Source: Verrucomicrobiota bacterium
GTDB taxonomy: Bacteria; Verrucomicrobiota; Verrucomicrobiia; Opitutales; Opitutaceae
DNA: 27,879 bases
Direction: 5' to 3'
Assembly: GCA_016721945.1 (NCBI GenBank)
Contig: JADKHC010000031.1
Span: 1-27,879 of the forward strand
Below the pieces are notes generated by a model that worked only from the letters and a program-made list of their open reading frames with translations, was not told where the DNA came from and did no database searches. Positions 25,965 through 27,879 of this stretch are shown piece by piece (within the stretch, counting starts at the first letter, position 1; every line of letters begins with the position of its first letter). The translations under genes and the position numbers were made by a program.

Positions 25965-27872
25965 ATGAAGCCCCAAATACCCAGTTTCTCGCACCGTCTC
26001 TGCTTCCCGACGCTCCTGCTTCTAGTCCAATTCGCCATCGCGTTCCCGACCCGTGCCGCCACTGCCTCAGATTTCCAAACTGCAGTTCTGCCCAAAACCG
26101 GTGCCGAACCAAATGACCTGCCCTACCGCTTCTTCGTACCGGCAAGCTACAACGCCGCCAACGAATACCCATTGATCGTTTTCCTCCACGGCTCGGGCGA
26201 ACGCGGCAACAACAACACCGCTCAGCTCAACAACAGCGCCAACGGTGCGCTCCAACTCGTCTCCACCGCTAATCAAACCACCTACCCGTGTTTCATGCTC
26301 GCCCCACAGGCCAGCGTCGCAGAAGGCTGGAACGTCAACACCCTCGGGCAAGTCATGCGTGCGATCCAGCAACTTGAGCTAAACTACTCGATAGACCCAA
26401 ACCGTATCTACGTAACCGGCCTCTCGATGGGTGGCGGTGGCTCTTGGGAAATCATCACGCGTTATCCCTTCTTTTTCGCAGCAGCCGTGCCTATGTCCGG
26501 TTGGGGAGCGGGCTCGTACGAAAAAATTGTCGGCATCCCCATCTGGAATTTTCACGCAGTAAACGATGGCTCGGTAGACGTCAGTGGCAGTGACAACGCC
26601 GTCAGCGCCGTGCGTAAGCTCGGCGGACGCGTCATCTACACCCGCTACGCCACCGGCGGACACGGCATCTGGTCGACTGCCTATGCCAATCCCCATCTCC
26701 TACCCTGGATGATGGCCCAGCGCCGCAACCAACCGCTAGCAGGAACGCCCATCATATCCATCACTTCCCCCACCCCGCCCGTGGTGCCACCCACGATTGT
26801 CACCTCGCGCAACATCACCGGCACCGCCTCCGTTCCCGGCGGGATCACGCAGGTAAACTGGACCTTCACGCCCTCAGTCGGCAGCGCAGGCATCGATACC
26901 AGCACCTACGCCCTGGCCAGCGGTACAAGCAACTGGTCCGTCAGCAATGCGCCCAACTCCGCCAGCTCCTCGCTATTCCTCGCCATCGCCACCGGCCCCA
27001 GTTGGGCCACGGGCACCGGATCGGCCACCGGCGGCGGCGTCACGACGCTCAACGACTGCTTCTGGAACGTCCCCACCGGCGCTAACCTCACCGCACCGAC
27101 CATCGCGATCACTACGCCAACAAACACCGGCTCCTTCACAACCACCACGGCCACACTGACCCTCGCCGGCACCGCCGCCGCCACGGGCGGCAAAAACCTC
27201 AAGGCCATCACCTGGACCAGCGACCGCAACAGCTCCGGTATCGGTATAGGCACTACAACCTGGAATATCGACGCCATCGACCTACTGCCCGGCGCAAACG
27301 TCATCACCGTCACCGTGCGCGATTCCAGCAATATCACAACCAGCACAATGATCCAAGTGCTGGCCAACCTCAACGGCGACGGCACACCACCCAGCACACC
27401 GACAAACCTCATCGGCACCGCCGCATCAAGCTCGCAGATAAATCTGACCTGGACCGCCTCGACCGACAACGTCGCCGTCACCGGCTACGGCATTTACCGC
27501 AACAACACCCTCATCGACACCACCGCCGCCACCCACTACTCCAACCCCGGTCTGGCCGCTGCCACCACCTACGCGTATTCAGTTAGTGCCTACGACGCAG
27601 CCGGCAACATGAGCGCAAAATCCTCTTCGATCAACGCCACCACGCTGGCCGGCAACTCCTCATCCAGTTCCTCTTCTTCCTCTTCGAGTAGTTCCAGCTC
27701 GTCGTCCTCCTCCAGCTCCAGCAGTTCGAGCTCTTCGAGCAGCAGCTCCTCCTCGTCATCCAGCTCTGGTGGCAGCGGCAGCGGTGGTGGTGGTGGAGCG
27801 CCCGATCTTTGGTTCTTTGCCGCGCTCACCGCGCTGGCGGCAGCCCGATTGCGAGTTAAATCACTCCACTGA
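25965..27872 (+). CDS. Secreted modular alpha/beta-hydrolase esterase with polyserine linker and C-terminal anchor
   Basis: The 635-residue protein has a signal peptide (about 1-31). An alpha/beta hydrolase domain follows (32-265) with oxyanion segment LIVFLHGSGERG, nucleophile Ser154 in VTGLSMGGGGSW, Asp201 in HAVNDGSVD and His233 in GGHGIW. This is the pattern of secreted CE1-like or PHB-depolymerase-like esterases. Two Ig-like repeats (about 267-470) and an FN3 domain (474-563, ending YAYSVSAYDAAGNMS) come next, then 37 serines (565-601), Gly-rich GGGGGAP, a hydrophobic helix and basic residues. The substrate may be an ester in plant polysaccharide such as acetyl or feruloyl groups, given the GH44 gene nearby, but this is inference. 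ATG 25965 has no ribosome site. Confidence 0.85.
   Translation: MKPQIPSFSHRLCFPTLLLLVQFAIAFPTRAATASDFQTAVLPKTGAEPNDLPYRFFVPASYNAANEYPLIVFLHGSGERGNNNTAQLNNSANGALQLVSTANQTTYPCFMLAPQASVAEGWNVNTLGQVMRAIQQLELNYSIDPNRIYVTGLSMGGGGSWEIITRYPFFFAAAVPMSGWGAGSYEKIVGIPIWNFHAVNDGSVDVSGSDNAVSAVRKLGGRVIYTRYATGGHGIWSTAYANPHLLPWMMAQRRNQPLAGTPIISITSPTPPVVPPTIVTSRNITGTASVPGGITQVNWTFTPSVGSAGIDTSTYALASGTSNWSVSNAPNSASSSLFLAIATGPSWATGTGSATGGGVTTLNDCFWNVPTGANLTAPTIAITTPTNTGSFTTTTATLTLAGTAAATGGKNLKAITWTSDRNSSGIGIGTTTWNIDAIDLLPGANVITVTVRDSSNITTSTMIQVLANLNGDGTPPSTPTNLIGTAASSSQINLTWTASTDNVAVTGYGIYRNNTLIDTTAATHYSNPGLAAATTYAYSVSAYDAAGNMSAKSSSINATTLAGNSSSSSSSSSSSSSSSSSSSSSSSSSSSSSSSSSSSSSGGSGSGGGGGAPDLWFFAALTALAAARLRVKSLH
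27657..27767 (+). other. Polyserine linker, 37 consecutive Ser codons
   Basis: As in the GH44 gene, all six serine codons are mixed without a regular DNA repeat. It separates the FN3 domain from the Gly-rich anchor. Confidence 0.95.
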
Positions 27873-27879
27873 ATCTCTC

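Noticed and set aside
24775..27767. Polyserine-coding DNA as a tandem or CRISPR-like repeat
   Set aside because: No regular unit or spacers; codons are mixed irregularly and lie in frame within two genes.

Overview
The window looks like a chromosomal segment of a Verrucomicrobiota bacterium, most likely of the Opitutaceae. This is inferred from several traits together. GC is high. An exported protein ends in a VPxxG-type PEP-CTERM signal, and two secreted enzymes carry long polyserine linkers. There is a TMTC-like GT-C membrane protein, a pyruvate:ferredoxin oxidoreductase next to a dihydroorotate-dehydrogenase-like protein, a RAYT transposase, and REP-like inverted repeats. Almost no gene start is preceded by a recognisable Shine-Dalgarno sequence. 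I could run no database search, so the taxon and all names rest on motif recognition.

Layout. 1-1034 (-): 5' part of a TMTC-like GT-C protein that runs off the left edge. 1322-1620 (+): a tRNA with anticodon CAU (probably tRNA-Ile2) split by a 223-nt IC3-type (Azoarcus-like) group I intron. 1622-2611 (-): a RAYT transposase whose stop codon almost touches the tRNA CCA end. 2945-6627 (+): a NifJ-type pyruvate:ferredoxin oxidoreductase broken by a frameshift near 5527, then a strong terminator and a DHOD-like gene (6707-7699). 7875-8456 (-): pdxH. 8885-9565 (+): a PEP-CTERM protein with the Cys and Gln-x-Ala-Ile-Trp signature of an internal thioester domain. 9879-11405 (+): glycyl-tRNA synthetase. 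11585-15289 (+): a SWIM-SNF2 helicase. 15502-16683 (+): a class II Fic protein. 16731-17636 (-): a CDF metal transporter, divergent from an AraC/GyrI regulator (17784-18653), which is followed by a stand-alone GyrI-like protein (18705-19319). 19369-20184 (+): NudC. 20416-27872 (+): a secreted polysaccharide-degradation segment with a 1559-residue GH44 glucanase, an unknown exported protein and a modular esterase.

How the genes relate. The PFOR and DHOD-like genes form an oxidative or anaerobic carbon-metabolism pair. AraC/GyrI, GyrI and CDF look like a small stress or detoxification island. The GH44 enzyme and the esterase share a layout of catalytic domain, Ig/FN3-like modules, polyserine linker, Gly4-Ala-Pro, one hydrophobic helix and basic residues. 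This suggests common surface anchoring and joint action on plant cell-wall polymers. The most interesting points are the tRNA intron, its unusual insertion after U33, the thioester/PEP-CTERM protein, the shared GGGGAP tail and the frameshifted nifJ.
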